Source of the DNA: Oncomelania hupensis
Taxonomy: Eukaryota > Mollusca > Gastropoda > Littorinimorpha > Pomatiopsidae
Reading direction: 5' to 3'
Assembly (NCBI GenBank): GCA_036898135.1
Contig: CM072520.1
Span: forward strand, 2,246,343-2,310,342
Length of the DNA: 64,000 bases
Shown piece by piece: positions 32,575 to 43,525 of this stretch. Position 1 is the stretch's first letter; the number at the start of each line of letters is the position of its first letter. A model generated the notes under the pieces. The model worked only from the letters and a program-made list of their open reading frames with translations, did not search any database and was not told the DNA's origin. Position numbers and translations under genes: made by a program.

Positions 32575-32945
32575 AGGTGTGCGCATGGAAATGTTTGTGT
32601 GTGTGAGTGATGTAGCATATTGGTGTGTGTGTGTTAGCGTGTGTGCGTGTGTATATGTATATATTATGTAAAGGGCAGTGGGAGGTGATTGCTAATTATG
32701 ACTATTTTCTGTATATATGTTGATTCTTGTTAATGTTAAAACTTATTCACATTTTAGGATTGAGTAGTGTAGGGGTGGGTGGGGGTAATATGTTAGGAAT
32801 AATGTATCTTAAGGTGTGCGCATGTGTTGAAATGTTTGTGTGTGTGAGTGATGTAGCATATTAGTATGTGTGTGTATATATATGATATAAAGGGCAGTGG
32901 GAGGGGATTGATAATTATGAACATTTTGTGTATATATATATATGT
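32575..32945. repeat. Imperfect tandem duplication with GT runs
   Basis: A block of GTGTGCGCATG, AAATGTTTGTGTGTGTGAGTG, GATGTAGCATATT and AAAGGGCAGTGGGAGG occurs at 32575-32690 and again at 32812-32905. Confidence 0.6.
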
Positions 32946-33009
32946 TAAAATATAATTTTGAAATATATCCCCCCCCCCCCCCCCCCAAAAAAAAAAAAAA
33001 AAAAAAAAG

Positions 33010-33235
33010 CTCAAGATCATTCACACATTTTTTCAGATTGCTAAAGGAGATAAGCTGAAGTGGACTAGAGCGGAGCACAAGATCATTCACAAATTTTTCA
33101 GATTGCTAAAGGAGATAAGCTGAGGTGGACTAGGGGTGAGCTTAAGATCAATCACACATTTTTTAGATGGCTAAAGGAGACAGGCAGAAGTGAAGTAGTG
33201 GGGAGCACAAGATCATTCACACATTTTTCAGTCAA
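33010..33235. repeat. ~63-bp minisatellite
   Basis: Three to four copies of a unit with AAGATCATTCACACATTTTT and GGAGATAAGCTGAAGTGGAC. Confidence 0.75.
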
Positions 33236-33279
33236 TACAGGGGGGGTTAAGGGGGCAAGGGGACTATTGAAACAGCAAA

Positions 33280-33640
33280 TAGAACAAATTATGCTACATT
33301 TTCCACAGTGCAGAGGAGTTGGGCCGAAAAACAGTAGAACAAATTATGCCACATTTTCCACAGTGCAGAGGAGTTGGTCCGAAAAACAGTAGAACAAATT
33401 AGGCTACATTTTCCACACTGCAGAGAGGAGTTGGGCCGATAAACAGTTGAACAAATTAGGCTACATTTTCCACAATGCAGAGAAGTTGGGCCGAAAGACA
33501 GTGGAACAAATTAGGCTACATTTTCCACACTGCAGAGAGGAGTTGGGCCGAAAGACAGTGGAACAAATTAGGCTACATTTTCCACAGTGCAGATAGGAGT
33601 TGGGCCCAAAAACAGTGGAACAAATAGGGGACAAGATCAG
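33280..33640. repeat. ~57-bp minisatellite
   Basis: Six copies of a unit containing GAACAAATTAGGCTACATTT, CCACAGTGCAGAG and GAGTTGGGCCGAAA. Confidence 0.8.
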
Positions 33641-33713
33641 AGGGTGGAAGAAAAATGGTTAAATTCTAAAATTTTGGGGGTTAGAGATGTGCCTGTTTTA
33701 GGCAAGTGCATCT

Positions 33714-35175
33714 TTGCACCTTCACCGAGGCCACATCAGCAAATTCCTTGGCAGGAACATGCAAGGCCTCAACTGGAAACAAGATGGGGTGCTCCTTGAC
33801 AGCCGAAGCGATGTTATTGACCATTATTTGGTGGCCTTGGGACTGCTCTTCTTCCACGTGACTGGCCCCTACTGGCATCTTCTGGGCAAAAGTGTCAATT
33901 ATTTGGACTTCTACTTGTACGCTATGGAGATGCTATCCTTGCTGGAAAGATGTGTACTCCGATTTTACCAATTCTTCCACATTTGAAATGTTTGGTATGC
34001 ATTTTGTATATAATGTTATTTTAATATAGTCACACTACATACATTCATGTTATTATTTATTGAATACAAAACCACTTATGTCTGTACATTTTTTATGTTG
34101 ATCCAGATGATGCTTTTGCTGAAGATTTCACGCCTCTGTTCAACATCAACATGGAACAACTAAACAACTCTGTTTTCAGGTACGGACAATTCCGATTTGC
34201 AAGAATAGTATATATTGTTTTAATGCATAATATTCACCCATGTTGATTCATTTATTTCGCAGTCAATATCAGAGTTACTACTGCATGTGTGGCGATCTAG
34301 GTAAATCTATGCAATGATCCTCCCCCCCTCCTCCTTTCAAACACCTGAAACAAATTTAAATGAGTGATTGACAAATTTTTGTGTGTGTTGCAGATCGCTT
34401 GTCAGCAACATCACTGACACAACAAAAGAGGATGTGAAGGCCATCCTACGTGAGCACTACTGCGGCTTCATAACTGTCACCACCAAGCCGTTGCAAGACT
34501 TTCTCCCAGGTGGCTGATACCATGCTGTGGATGAAGCTTACCTGAGGGAGAGGATTGCTAACAGCAAGCTGACAAATCTGGTGTGCGAGCAGGCGTTTGG
34601 AGACCTTGACTACTCCCTCTTTAAGAGACGAAACGCCTCCGCCCATCACCACTCCTCCATCAACATCCTGAAGAGGAACAAGGCCTTGAGCGTGTGGCTC
34701 ACTAACCTTCCACCTGATCAGCATTCCGCTGCTGTTGCCAGGGCCATGGCCATCCACAAAAAACTCAGGCGAGCTCGGCGCCAGGCAGAGAAGGAAGCTT
34801 TGGTTAAAAGGATGGACATGCTGGAACAGGCCCGCAGAGAATCAGAGCAAAGCCACCAGGGAGGAACAGGCCAAGGTGAACATCATCAATAGGCTCAAGC
34901 CGCACAATGGCCCCTGCTCTACAGCAGCAGACCAAGATAGGCTGATGGAGACCTACAACACTACAAAGGAAGACTTCTTGCCATGAAAGCAGAGTTGCAG
35001 TTCCATAACAAAATTCTAGGCAAGAAGTCTCCTTTGCTGAGAGTTTCTCTCAAAATGCCACTGCTAGTGCACAACTTGGAGACCTTTCTGGGACTTCCTC
35101 AACAAGCATGCACGTATTCAGGCAGAGTCCAGCACAGAAGATAGAGTTGGAAAAGAAGAAGAGGAGGAAGAAGCT
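33714..35175 (+). pseudogene. Decayed transposase-like gene, C-terminal part
   Basis: Three pieces are visible. 33714-33986 has HYLVALGLLFFHVTGPYW and FLDFYLYAMEML-like residues. The exon 34107-34179 (DDAFAEDFTPLFNINMEQL) has good splice sites. 34394 onward holds HYCGFITVTTKPLQDFLPGG, a stop, YHAVDEAYLRERI, the ..FGDLDYSLFKRRNA segment, and a long Lys/Arg/Glu helix. This is the C-terminal layout of an unnamed protein family common in invertebrate genomes (FLPGG[KR]Y, then F..LD....KPNA). The TGA at 34518-34520 sits where a basic residue is expected, consistent with CGA to TGA decay. Frameshifts near 34855, 34980 and 35050 complete the loss. Confidence 0.55.
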
Positions 35176-36201
35176 GTGAGTGACCCCCTTTCCTTGATGT
35201 TCCTTGAACTTGGATGCTTAACTATACATATTATTAATATAACAATAAACTCTGCACACAAATTAATGCGACAGTTTTTAATCTTGCACTTTCCACATCA
35301 AAAATTTGTTTAACAAGGGTAACATGACAGCTACTCATGTGAGGTATCCCTTTTTCTTACGTGCACAAAACGTAACTACCAATTACAAAATCGACCACAA
35401 ATCACACTTGGCGATTTTTAGCAATGTAGACTTACCAACAGAAATCCACCTGCTCATTGCTTACAAACCATGCTTTTAATGGTACTAGCACTCCTCAAAA
35501 TTAACGTAAAAATCACCCCTTTTAGATTAGAAACCGGTTTACCCTTGGATCAGTCGGGATGGCATTAACACTCTGGAAGCGGGAAAAATGACCTAGACAC
35601 TCAAGTCAGGACTCCACCAAATCCTCAGAGTGCGTGGGTCCTCAGTCCTCTGTAGGAATAAAGGGTCTGAGTTTTGTCCTGAGTAAGTTTCATGTCCTGT
35701 GGAGGTTGGTGTGCATGGAAGGTCAGGTCAGGTCTTTACTCGGTTAGCAAAACAAACACAAATACATGATATTCATAAAAACCAAATTGGTCTATTGTTT
35801 TGGGTTTCTTTTGGTACGCCTTTATTGTTAAAAAATCACTTAGTCTGATTCTGTCCTTTTCAGTTCATGAACATATGTTCACATATATATATAAGTTTGG
35901 CATGAACTTCCACATAACGTTGTTTGAATTGGAATAGTGGTTTTTAATGTGATGTGCCAACTGCATATATTATACATCTGGCCATGATAAATAATGCATC
36001 TGGCCATGATAAATAAAAGAAAAACATCTTGAGATTATGTGGTCTGATTAGATGCATTAGTTTGGTGAGCCCCGCAAGTAGTTGATGTCAAACAAATCAG
36101 ATATTGCTGCAGGTTGTGTCCCAAAAATGAGGCACCAACAACACGTGCCTTGATGTTTTAAAGGAAGTTAACTAATTATGCAATGAATCCTTGTGTTTCA
36201 G
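35176..36201. other. No gene seen (probable intron)
   Basis: Bounded by a donor-like gtgagt near 35175 and the acceptor at 36202. A 20-bp CATCTGGCCATGATAAATAA-type sequence is duplicated at 35978-36018. Confidence 0.35.
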
Positions 36202-36413
36202 ATGACTATGATTCTAATGACTCGGCGACTTTTCCATTATTAACGGATTGGCAGTGAAGACTACAGTTGGAAGAGGAACGGAAAGATGCCGCAAATACAA
36301 ACAAGGAAAAGAGGGATGTTACAGACACTGATGTTGATGAAGAAAAAAGGGGTGATACAGACACTACTGTTGATGAAGAAACTAGGGGTTTGATGAAAAG
36401 AGAGTGGCCCTAA
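36202..36413 (+). pseudogene. Acidic exon, possibly of the OTU gene
   Basis: After a clean acceptor (tgtttcag) the frame reads DDYDSNDSATFPLLTDWQ, stops, then continues with Glu/Asp/Lys repeats (RDVTDTDVDEEKRGDTDTTVDEE). A disordered acidic segment before an OTU domain is plausible. The stop at 36256-36258 argues for decay. Confidence 0.3.
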
Positions 36414-37245
36414 ATTACATTTTGTGTGAAAAATATGATTGCGGCAGAGAAAAGAAAACTTCACAATTTGAACCAATCATTGGTTTGAATTACGAACAAA
36501 TTAACAATGATCCAAAAGGTGTACTTCGTCCTTCTTTTCCAGTAGTGCATGTTAGTAATATAATTACAGGTCCAACGTCATATATTGATACCGAGTGATT
36601 TGGGAAGCTGTTTGAGTTAAGGTGTTTCCTGCGTTTTGTTAACCGGTTTATTGTGATTTAGAAGTTGATGGATATTAGTTTTTTTTTTATTTTTTAGTTC
36701 ATGCTTGTACAGGATTTGATTTTTCACCATGTTTGATTTCTCACTTTTTGTGCTCTCTCTATCCCCCACCATTCAGCAGTTCTCCGTCGTTTTTATTATA
36801 TTCAGACTTGCACAACTTGTGCGTGTGTGTGTATGTGCGCAAACATCAAGAAATAAACTTTTCATATGATGGTTCAATTTGTTTTTGTTGATCCATGTTT
36901 GTCACCACCAGAGATTTCTCGCTCTTTCTCTGCCAATTTTTTTCTCTCCGTCTGTCTTTTTTATATTACACAGAAATGTAATATATGTAACTAGGTCCTT
37001 GCTTGGACTTAAGAAATTCACAAGCAGAGTGATATTTTCAAGTATGTCATCATCCTTATTTAACCACAAATCAAACAAATAAGTTAATAAACCAGTGCTC
37101 ATTGTTAAATATTGAGTTTAAACAAATGTAATTAGTAATTGATCTATGAAATTAATATTCATGACAGAGACGAAAAGAAATTAATTATGACCGTGGCTAA
37201 AAGACCTTAATACTTGTTTGTGTGCTATTTTATTTCTAATTCCAG

Positions 37246-37327
37246 ACCTCGACTTTGACTTCTCCAGGGAGATAGAAGTACTGAAGAAAGAAAAAAAAAG
37301 AGAGAAGCAGTTGGAGAAATTACTATG
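37246..37327 (+). CDS. Coiled-coil exon upstream of the OTU exon
   Basis: A strong acceptor and a gtaaga donor enclose DLDFDFSREIEVLKK and a Lys/Glu run that would form a short coiled coil. Its phase (TG at the end) joins exactly with the first base of the OTU exon at 37828, which supports one spliced gene. Confidence 0.5.
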
Positions 37328-37827
37328 GTAAGAACGACATACATAGAGATGGAGCGTGTGTTTGTTTATGCACTCGCATGCATAGGATAGCAATGTGAGT
37401 GTATACGATAGCAATGTGGGTCTATGTCATCGGCCCCTTCCTCACCCCACATGTGGCTTTCTCCCCCTCCCCTTCAAAACCCTCCCTCATCACAAAGATT
37501 TAAATTTTTGCAAATCTGTTGATGTTTTTTTTTCCAGGGGAAACAAAAATGTATAATAAACCACACAGAGATGTATAATCCTTTTTTCCTTTAAATTGCT
37601 GTTTTATTTCTTCCAAAGGAACTCATATTTTAACATCTAAGACCTTTACTTTTTTTTAAAATGTAATAATTTTTGTGTAAATAACCAAAGAATTAGTGGT
37701 CTATGGTACTAAATTGGAATGAAAAAAAAAAACTTTTTAGTATTTGTTACGGTTTTATTGGACCACATATTTTGTGAAGTTGTTTCCCGCAGTCATTGTT
37801 ATAATTGTTTTATTGTGTTGTTGACAG

Positions 37828-38245
37828 CCAGAATTTTTGTTTGCTTGGGGACACACCTCATGATGGAAACTGCTTTTTCTGGGCTGTTAGTGATCAGTTG
37901 TTTGGAGCAGGTTTTGGACATTATTCACATGGACAACTCCATCAGATTGTTTGTGATCATTTGCATGCATTGTCTCAGGAGGAGAAAGACTTTCTTGCCG
38001 GATTCATTAGTGATAGGACTTTTGATGAGTATGTCACAAACATGAGAAGGAATAAAACATATGCGGACCACATGGCTGTCATGTACACAAGTCATGCTCT
38101 CTCAATACCACTGGTTGTATTGTGTGGTAACAACAGCACTTTGTCATTTGGAAGTAATTATGCTGCTGGTTTAACCATTTATGTTGGATATGTCAGTGAG
38201 ATCAGTCATTACGTTTCAGTTAGTCCAAAGCAACTGGTGTACTGA
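37828..38245 (+). CDS. OTU-family cysteine protease exon, well preserved
   Basis: The exon begins at a ttgacag acceptor. GDTPHDGNCFFWAVSDQLF carries the DGNC signature with the catalytic Cys and its Asp. HGQLHQIVCDHL and YVTNMRRNKTYADHMAVMY form the helical middle. IYVGYVSEISHYVSV supplies the catalytic His (SHY). The domain spans about 130 residues and is complete, without stop or frameshift, ending 10 codons after the His. OTU enzymes cut ubiquitin chains or similar isopeptide bonds. Element-borne and viral OTUs are known. It splices in phase with the coiled-coil exon at 37246-37327. A decayed transposase-like gene lies upstream on the same strand, so this may be the C-terminus of an element protein or a captured host protease. 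Confidence 0.8.
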
Positions 38246-38370
38246 AGGGAAGTAAGATAAGTTCTGCCTCCTTTCATCTTGCACTATGTTTGTTTGACTA
38301 AGAACTAAGTTAACGTAATGACACTTTTACCGTGTCTTGTTGGTGTTAAATTGTGCTTGTTTGATTCCAG

Positions 38371-38598
38371 CATAAAACTGTGTCTAGGCCACAGGCTGAG
38401 CAAGTCTATCGTTATAAAAACAATGTGCCGTGTGGACCATGGGAACTTCCCTTTTTCGACAAGTACTATCAGTCTACACCTGAAAAAATAAGTTCCAAAA
38501 CAGATTGCATCTTGTTTGAAAACTACAAGGTTAAACACATATCAAAACCCGTTCTTTATCATGATGTAATTATCTCCCTTGATATATTAGCAATCTAA
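38371..38598 (+). CDS. Possible terminal exon after the OTU exon
   Basis: An acceptor (gattccag) opens a 75-codon frame (HKTVSRPQAEQVYRYKNN.., PCGPWELPFFDKYY) ending in TAA at 38596-38598. The upstream OTU exon has its own stop, so this would require alternative splicing or a separate gene. The family is unknown. Confidence 0.35.
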   Translation, partial: HKTVSRPQAEQVYRYKNNVPCGPWELPFFDKYYQSTPEKISSKTDCILFENYKVKHISKPVLYHDVIISLDILAI

Positions 38599-38604
38599 AG
38601 GGTG

Positions 38605-39256
38605 GGGGGGTGGGGGGAGAGGGGGAGGTTTGCCCCCACGGGCTCGGGTCCGCGTGTCGGGAGTGGACCCCAGCCTCTCTCTGGCTGGGTGACAAAGTTG
38701 CCTACCCCTTTTTCTTCTCTTTTGTCTCGTTTCCGTCTTATTGGTCCTTTCACCTATATTCTCTTCACCCGTAAATTCTCCCAGTATACTGTGCAGTTTT
38801 GACTCCCTTTCTTCTGCCTTACCGGACTTTCCCCGTCTTCCTTTTCCCCATCATTCCTTCTTTGTCTACCCTTCTTTTTCTCTGTGGCCTTCTCTTGGCC
38901 CCCTGCGTTTGTCGTGCAGGGCAACCCGTGTCGGAGGAGAATGGAATCCTGGATGTTGAGGTCACTAAGGGACTGCGGTCCCTCACACCAACACACCTCT
39001 TTGGCCCAGACGTCTCCTAGACGGGAGGCTGGCGTGGCCCGCGTCAGTCAAGCAGCTGGTCATGTTTTGCCCTCGCTTTGCTAGAAGACTGCGGCTCATG
39101 GGTCAAACTTGAACAAGACCGTAGTGGCAGTGCGGGATTGTCTGGGTGTATATCCCCCATGTAGCCCTGGTGTGCTTCCTTGTTGGATTTTCCGCTTGGA
39201 CGCATCCCCGTGTTGGACTCCATGGTGGGTGGGTAGCAGGGGGATGAATTACTACT
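38605..39256 (+). mobile_element. GC-rich leader (5' UTR) of a LINE
   Basis: Base composition changes sharply from AT-rich to pyrimidine- and GC-rich DNA. There is no sustained single frame, and the LINE ORF1 follows beyond a piggyBac insertion. This suits a 5' untranslated region or promoter of a full-length LINE. The call is from position and composition only. Confidence 0.4.
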
Positions 39257-39941
39257 TTAACCCTTTACTGGGCACACGGTTGTCTATTTTTTAGCTCTAA
39301 AGGGGCAAGAATTTGTAATGATTTTAGAGATATTTTGGAGTACATTAGTAAAAACACCACATCTTAGGTATTAGTGCATAGATTTAAATGAAATAAAATG
39401 CAAAATGAACAGAAATAAATTCTCTTTTGATTATGTACCTTTTTATTTTTCTCTTGTCACGTCTTGTTTTTTATTACTCCATGTGTTTACAAAAATAAAG
39501 TTTTACAAAGTCCAAACAAGCCTCCACCTCTTCTTCACTTCCCTGCCCCTCTGAAAGATCGGATGCACGCCATGCATACCGATACTACTGATGCTGCCTA
39601 ATGTCAGTACTGATCTCTTCTTCCGACTCAAAGTCCATTTCTCTCACTTCAATGTCTGATAAATGGAAACCTGTAAACTCTCCTTCATCAGTTGAAGAAT
39701 CCAAACCATCCATTCTAGACACTCACACAAATTTTTTTTTAAATCGAAAAAACGAACGCATCAAAGAGAAAACTTGTGGAAATGCAGTCGATTGTTTTCA
39801 CAACAGAATAAACCGGAAGTCAATTGCGGGAAGTCTCGCAATCTTTCAAACAACGCGAGAATATAACCAGTGGTTGATATGGACGCTTTTGGGCGTTTTG
39901 CCTGTTTAGACCTTCGGCCGCTTTGCCCGGAAAAGGGTTAA
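39257..39941 (-). mobile_element. piggyBac-like element with TTAA target duplication
   Basis: TTAA at 39257-39260 and 39938-39941 flank ends CCCTTTACTGGGC and GCCCGGAAAAGGG. Within, the minus strand encodes a short acidic peptide start (MDGLDSSTDEGEFTGFHLSD) typical of the disordered N-terminus of a piggyBac transposase. The catalytic core is missing, so it is a 677-bp deletion derivative. Two relatives lie at 47151 and 48046. Confidence 0.85.
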
Positions 39942-39968
39942 AAATATGTATCTACAAAGAAAAAACGA

Positions 39969-41298
39969 ATGCACGATGATGGATCAGACAGGGACACGGA
40001 CAGTGACTTGGACATGCGACAAAAAGCTTGTAACTCTGGAGTGGAAGGGGCCTGGCCTCGTTTTTTGGTTGTGGAGGGGGCGGATCCGGCTATGCCACTG
40101 AGCAAGCTGTCCCCGTTTGCCATCCATAAAGGGTTCCAGTCCCTCTGCACAGTGGGTTTCAAGGATGTGAAAAAACGTAGATCTGGGGCCTATCTGGTGG
40201 AGTGCTTGACCAAAAGGGCATCAGACTGTATTTTGAAGAGGAATGACCGTTTTTGTTGATAGACAAATCAAAGTTTCTGTACATGGATGGTTGAATTCCT
40301 CCAAGGGACTCATTTGATGTCAGGACCTGATTGATATGTCCGAGTTGGAAATCCGAGATGAGCTCTCCAGCCAGCGGGTCACGGCTGTGCAGAGGGTATT
40401 TGTCACCAAAGAACCCAAACATATCCCTACTAACATACTTTTTGTGACCTTTGCCATTGCCGAGTTGCCGAAGCAAAATAACGAAATTTGCCGTGAATGC
40501 AGAAAAGATAAGCATGAAAGTGAATGCAAAGATCCTATTTGCTGTGTAAATTGCGCGGGCAGCATGCTTCCAGCTCCAAAGATTGCCCTCAGTGGCAGTT
40601 GGAGCTGGAGATCCAAAAGGTTCGGGCCACTGAGAGTTGCTCCTTCGGGGACGAGAGGAAAAAAATTCTGGAAAGTAGACCGGTTCTTCAAGAGAGGTCA
40701 TTTGTGTCTGTGGCAGGTTCCACACCTCATGCGGACCCTGGTACACACACATCGATGGAAATCACTATAAATAAAATGACGCAGATTTTGGAAGCATTGT
40801 GCAGATGGATGGATACTCCAGAAAAAATGCTCACGTTGTTTGGTCAAAGGGGGAGTTCTCTAGCCCAATCGCACACACTGGAGAACGTGCCGACAGGCAC
40901 GTCCAAAACTGTCACTCTCAACACGCAGACGGCCGTGTCTAAAGCCGTCACACCCGCTGCGAAGGGAGGCCATGCCTCAGGCCGCCACACCATCACCGGC
41001 AGGTTTCAGCGACCGGGTGGTCAGAGAGGCAGCAAAGATTTTAGTGGCTCAGCAGAGGAGCATCAGAGGAGGAGAGGGAAAGGTTGGAAGGGGTGAAAGG
41101 GAGAAAGAAGATCTAAAATCCGGTGCTGTGGAGAAGGGGAGGAAGCCGGCTGGCAGTTTGGGTTCCAGGGCTTTGAAGAAAAATCAAAAGCCTGGACCCC
41201 TTTCTTCCAAGCACCATCAACCTCTCAAGACGGAGAACCGTTTCGGGGAGTTGATGGACCATGAAATGGATGAGGGTAAGAAAACTAAAGAGACGTAA
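39969..41298 (+). pseudogene. LINE ORF1 (gag-like), frameshifted
   Basis: Pieces in three frames follow each other: WPRFLVVEGADPAMPLSKLS and FAIHKGFQSLCTVGF; MSELEIRDELSSQRVTAVQR and ILFVTFAIAELP; CRECRKDKHESECKDPICCVNCAG with the zinc-knuckle cysteines; QHASSSKDCPQWQLELEIQK; then a Ser/Thr linker and NRFGELMDHEMDE near the end. This is the order in ORF1 of jockey-type LINEs of marine invertebrates, an RNA-binding protein that packages the element RNA. A stop at 40257-40259 and frameshifts near 40560 and 41050 inactivate it. ORF2 follows directly. Confidence 0.8.
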
Positions 41299-41339
41299 TT
41301 GTGCTCTCAGAGATGAAAATATTTAACTTTCTTTTACTT

Positions 41340-41745
41340 CATTTTTATGTGTCGCAAGGCTGTACACACCTGTGTTAGAACACCTGACAATTAATTGTAG
41401 GCCTTTCTACTCGCCTCGCGAGTTTTCTTCCATCGTGCTCGTCGCCATCTACATTCCACCTGAGGCCAAACCTTCGGACGCTATCAATGAACTCACGAGA
41501 CTGGTACAGGCGGCTGAAATCGCTATTCCAAATAGCACTGTCATTGTTTTAGGCGATTTTAATCAAACAAATCTCCGCAAGACTCTGCCTAGGTATTACC
41601 AACATGTGGACTGTCCCACACGCAAAAACAAGATTCTCGATCATTGCTACACTACCATCAAGCAGGCCTACCGTGCCACGCCCCGTGCCCCTCTGGGCGA
41701 GTCGGACCATGCTATGTTGCTCCTCAATGTCAATATTTCACGTCA
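41340..41745 (+). pseudogene. LINE ORF2 endonuclease domain, truncated
   Basis: The frame reads LEHLTINCRPFYSPREFSSI, VAIYIPPEA, VIVLGDFNQTNLRKTLP, HVDCPTRKNKILDHCYT and ..APLGESDHAMLLL. These are the second half of an apurinic-type endonuclease: the GDFN loop, the CPTR..K.LDH segment and the catalytic SDH. The N-terminal residues and the whole reverse transcriptase are absent. The match ends near 41740, where AT-rich DNA begins. Unusually for a LINE, the 5' half is retained and the 3' half is lost. Confidence 0.8.
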
Positions 41746-41843
41746 AACATATCTTATTGTTTTCTTCTTCTTAATTTTTTTTTGTTTGTTTTGTTTTATT
41801 TGCAAGACATTTTGATAACCCATGGACATTTTATTTTATTCAG

Positions 41844-42545
41844 GTGGATGGAGCTGCAGCAACCTGAAGGTGTTGATGAAAGCGATACTACTACCATCAG
41901 CAGCATCAGCAGTGACAGAGAGGATGATGAACTAGAAGATAATGCTTACATTCATAAAGGTCAAGGATGTGTAATACATTTGACAGTCACAGTGAGTGAT
42001 TATCGGAACAGCAATTACATGAAGTAGAAGATATTAATAACATTAATAAAGGGGGTGATGAAAGCGATACTGATCTAACGTATATTCCACACAGCAGTAA
42101 GACTACTTCGCAGTGGCATTTCTGATGATGAACTAGAAAATACCGCTGACATTCATAAAGGTCAAGGTTATGTTAGTACTACATTTAACAGTCATAGTAA
42201 GCGACTACCTGAACAGCAACATCTATGCGAAGTAAAAGATATTGATAATAACAAAGGTGAAGAAATTGTGTGTAATTCTAGTGATAGTATGAGTGATAGT
42301 GACAGTATTGTATTTTCTGCCCTCTCTTACCAGACTGGCATTGCTGTTGCAAAATGTATTCGAAAAAACAAGTGGGTTAAGAAGCACTGATGTATGTTTT
42401 GTCAAAAGCTTGTGACCAGTATGTCAACACACTTGCGACAAGTTTATGCTCATGAGATTAAAGTAGCTGTAGTGTTAAGGCTTTCCAAAAAATCCAAAGA
42501 GAGAAGAGAACAGTTCATGGAAATGCTCCATGAAGGAGACTTTTA
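41844..42545 (+). pseudogene. Decayed C2HC-finger element protein with internal duplication
   Basis: After an acceptor the frame reads MELQQPEGVDESDTTTISS and DDELEDNAYIHKGQG. A second, frameshifted copy follows at 42050-42240 (GDESDTDLTY.., DDELENTADIHKGQG). The end has KKH, a TGA, CMFCQKLVTSMSTHLRQVYA and SKKSKERREQF. The last part is the C-x2-C...H...H finger and KKSKERR segment common in an unnamed fish and invertebrate family. A stop stands next to the first Cys and the final His is Tyr. It cannot make a working finger. Confidence 0.55.
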
Positions 42546-43018
42546 GACTCTAGAATCCTGCAGCATTTCCATAGGGAGTACCCTATTTTTAAAGCGAGTG
42601 TACCTTTCTGAAAACTGTGACTGGACTCTTGAAACCCAGCGATTTGTCTCACACAGAACACCAGCTTGTCAAAATGGACTGGATCCAGTTGAGATTCTTG
42701 ACATCATCAGTCTCATCAAAAGCTCTGACACAGCCAGAGTGACAAGCCAGTGGCGTCATTTTCCCCGGTATTCTGTTGTGTATAGTTCTGGGGTTTTCAG
42801 TTAGACAAGGGAGGTAATTGTTTAGTAAATACTGGGTTGGGGGTCTTGATAGGGGTTGAGGGTGGTTTAGTATCCCGTATCCTATGTGTGTGTGTGGCAT
42901 TGTTGAATAAAAGTGTGTGATTGTTCATCTGGCATTTTGTGTTAGTTTTGTTTGAGTTTCTATTCCTACACTCGTTGAGCTGAATGTCGCTGAACCCGCT
43001 CTGGTGACGCGACATAGA
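42546..43018. other. No supported gene
   Basis: A 68-codon frame at 42598-42804 has no recognised features. GT-rich and AT-rich DNA follows. Confidence 0.3.
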
Positions 43019-43087
43019 TAATGCATCACATTTATGTTTACTTTGTACATAATGCACCACATCAAAAAACAGATTAAAAAATGGCAC
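43019..43087 (+). repeat. Solitary copy of the 31-bp satellite with flanks
   Basis: Contains ATGTTTACTTTGTACATAAT, GCACCACAT and CAAAAAACAGATTAAAAAA. This is the same junction seen at the end of the 31-bp arrays near 21428-21485, far from the main satellite. Confidence 0.75.
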
Positions 43088-43525
43088 TGTTGAATTTGAA
43101 ATCATATTCACATAATATTGCTGTGCATGATTATCTTAGGGAATAATATCTAGAGCTAAAGCTGAATAAGATTTCCTTCTTATAGATATAAAAGCCACTT
43201 GGATTCAATGCATGCAAAAGCTGGATTATATTAACAATATATGCATTTAAAATTAAATACTGGCTACTGCTATAGTTAAAATAATGAAAGATAAAACAAA
43301 GAACTTGATTATCACAACAATTGACATACATTTTGAAAAATAGAATAAGACAGCACATCAGTCTAGATTATAAACTAACCTCTTTATTTATGAATATTTA
43401 TACAGAATGATGATGATAATCATATATAATATTGATCACATAAATATCACAGGTGTACTGGGGGGTGGGGGGGATGGACAGTGTATTAGGCAGTAACACT
43501 AAATAGATTAATATTTCATTTTCAG

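Noticed and set aside
33681..33878. Minus-strand ORF over the transposase-like pseudogene
   Set aside because: Shadow of the plus-strand HYLVALG..VTGPYW frame, which matches a known family pattern.
40159..40752. 197-codon minus-strand ORF
   Set aside because: Antisense of the LINE ORF1, which explains the open frame.
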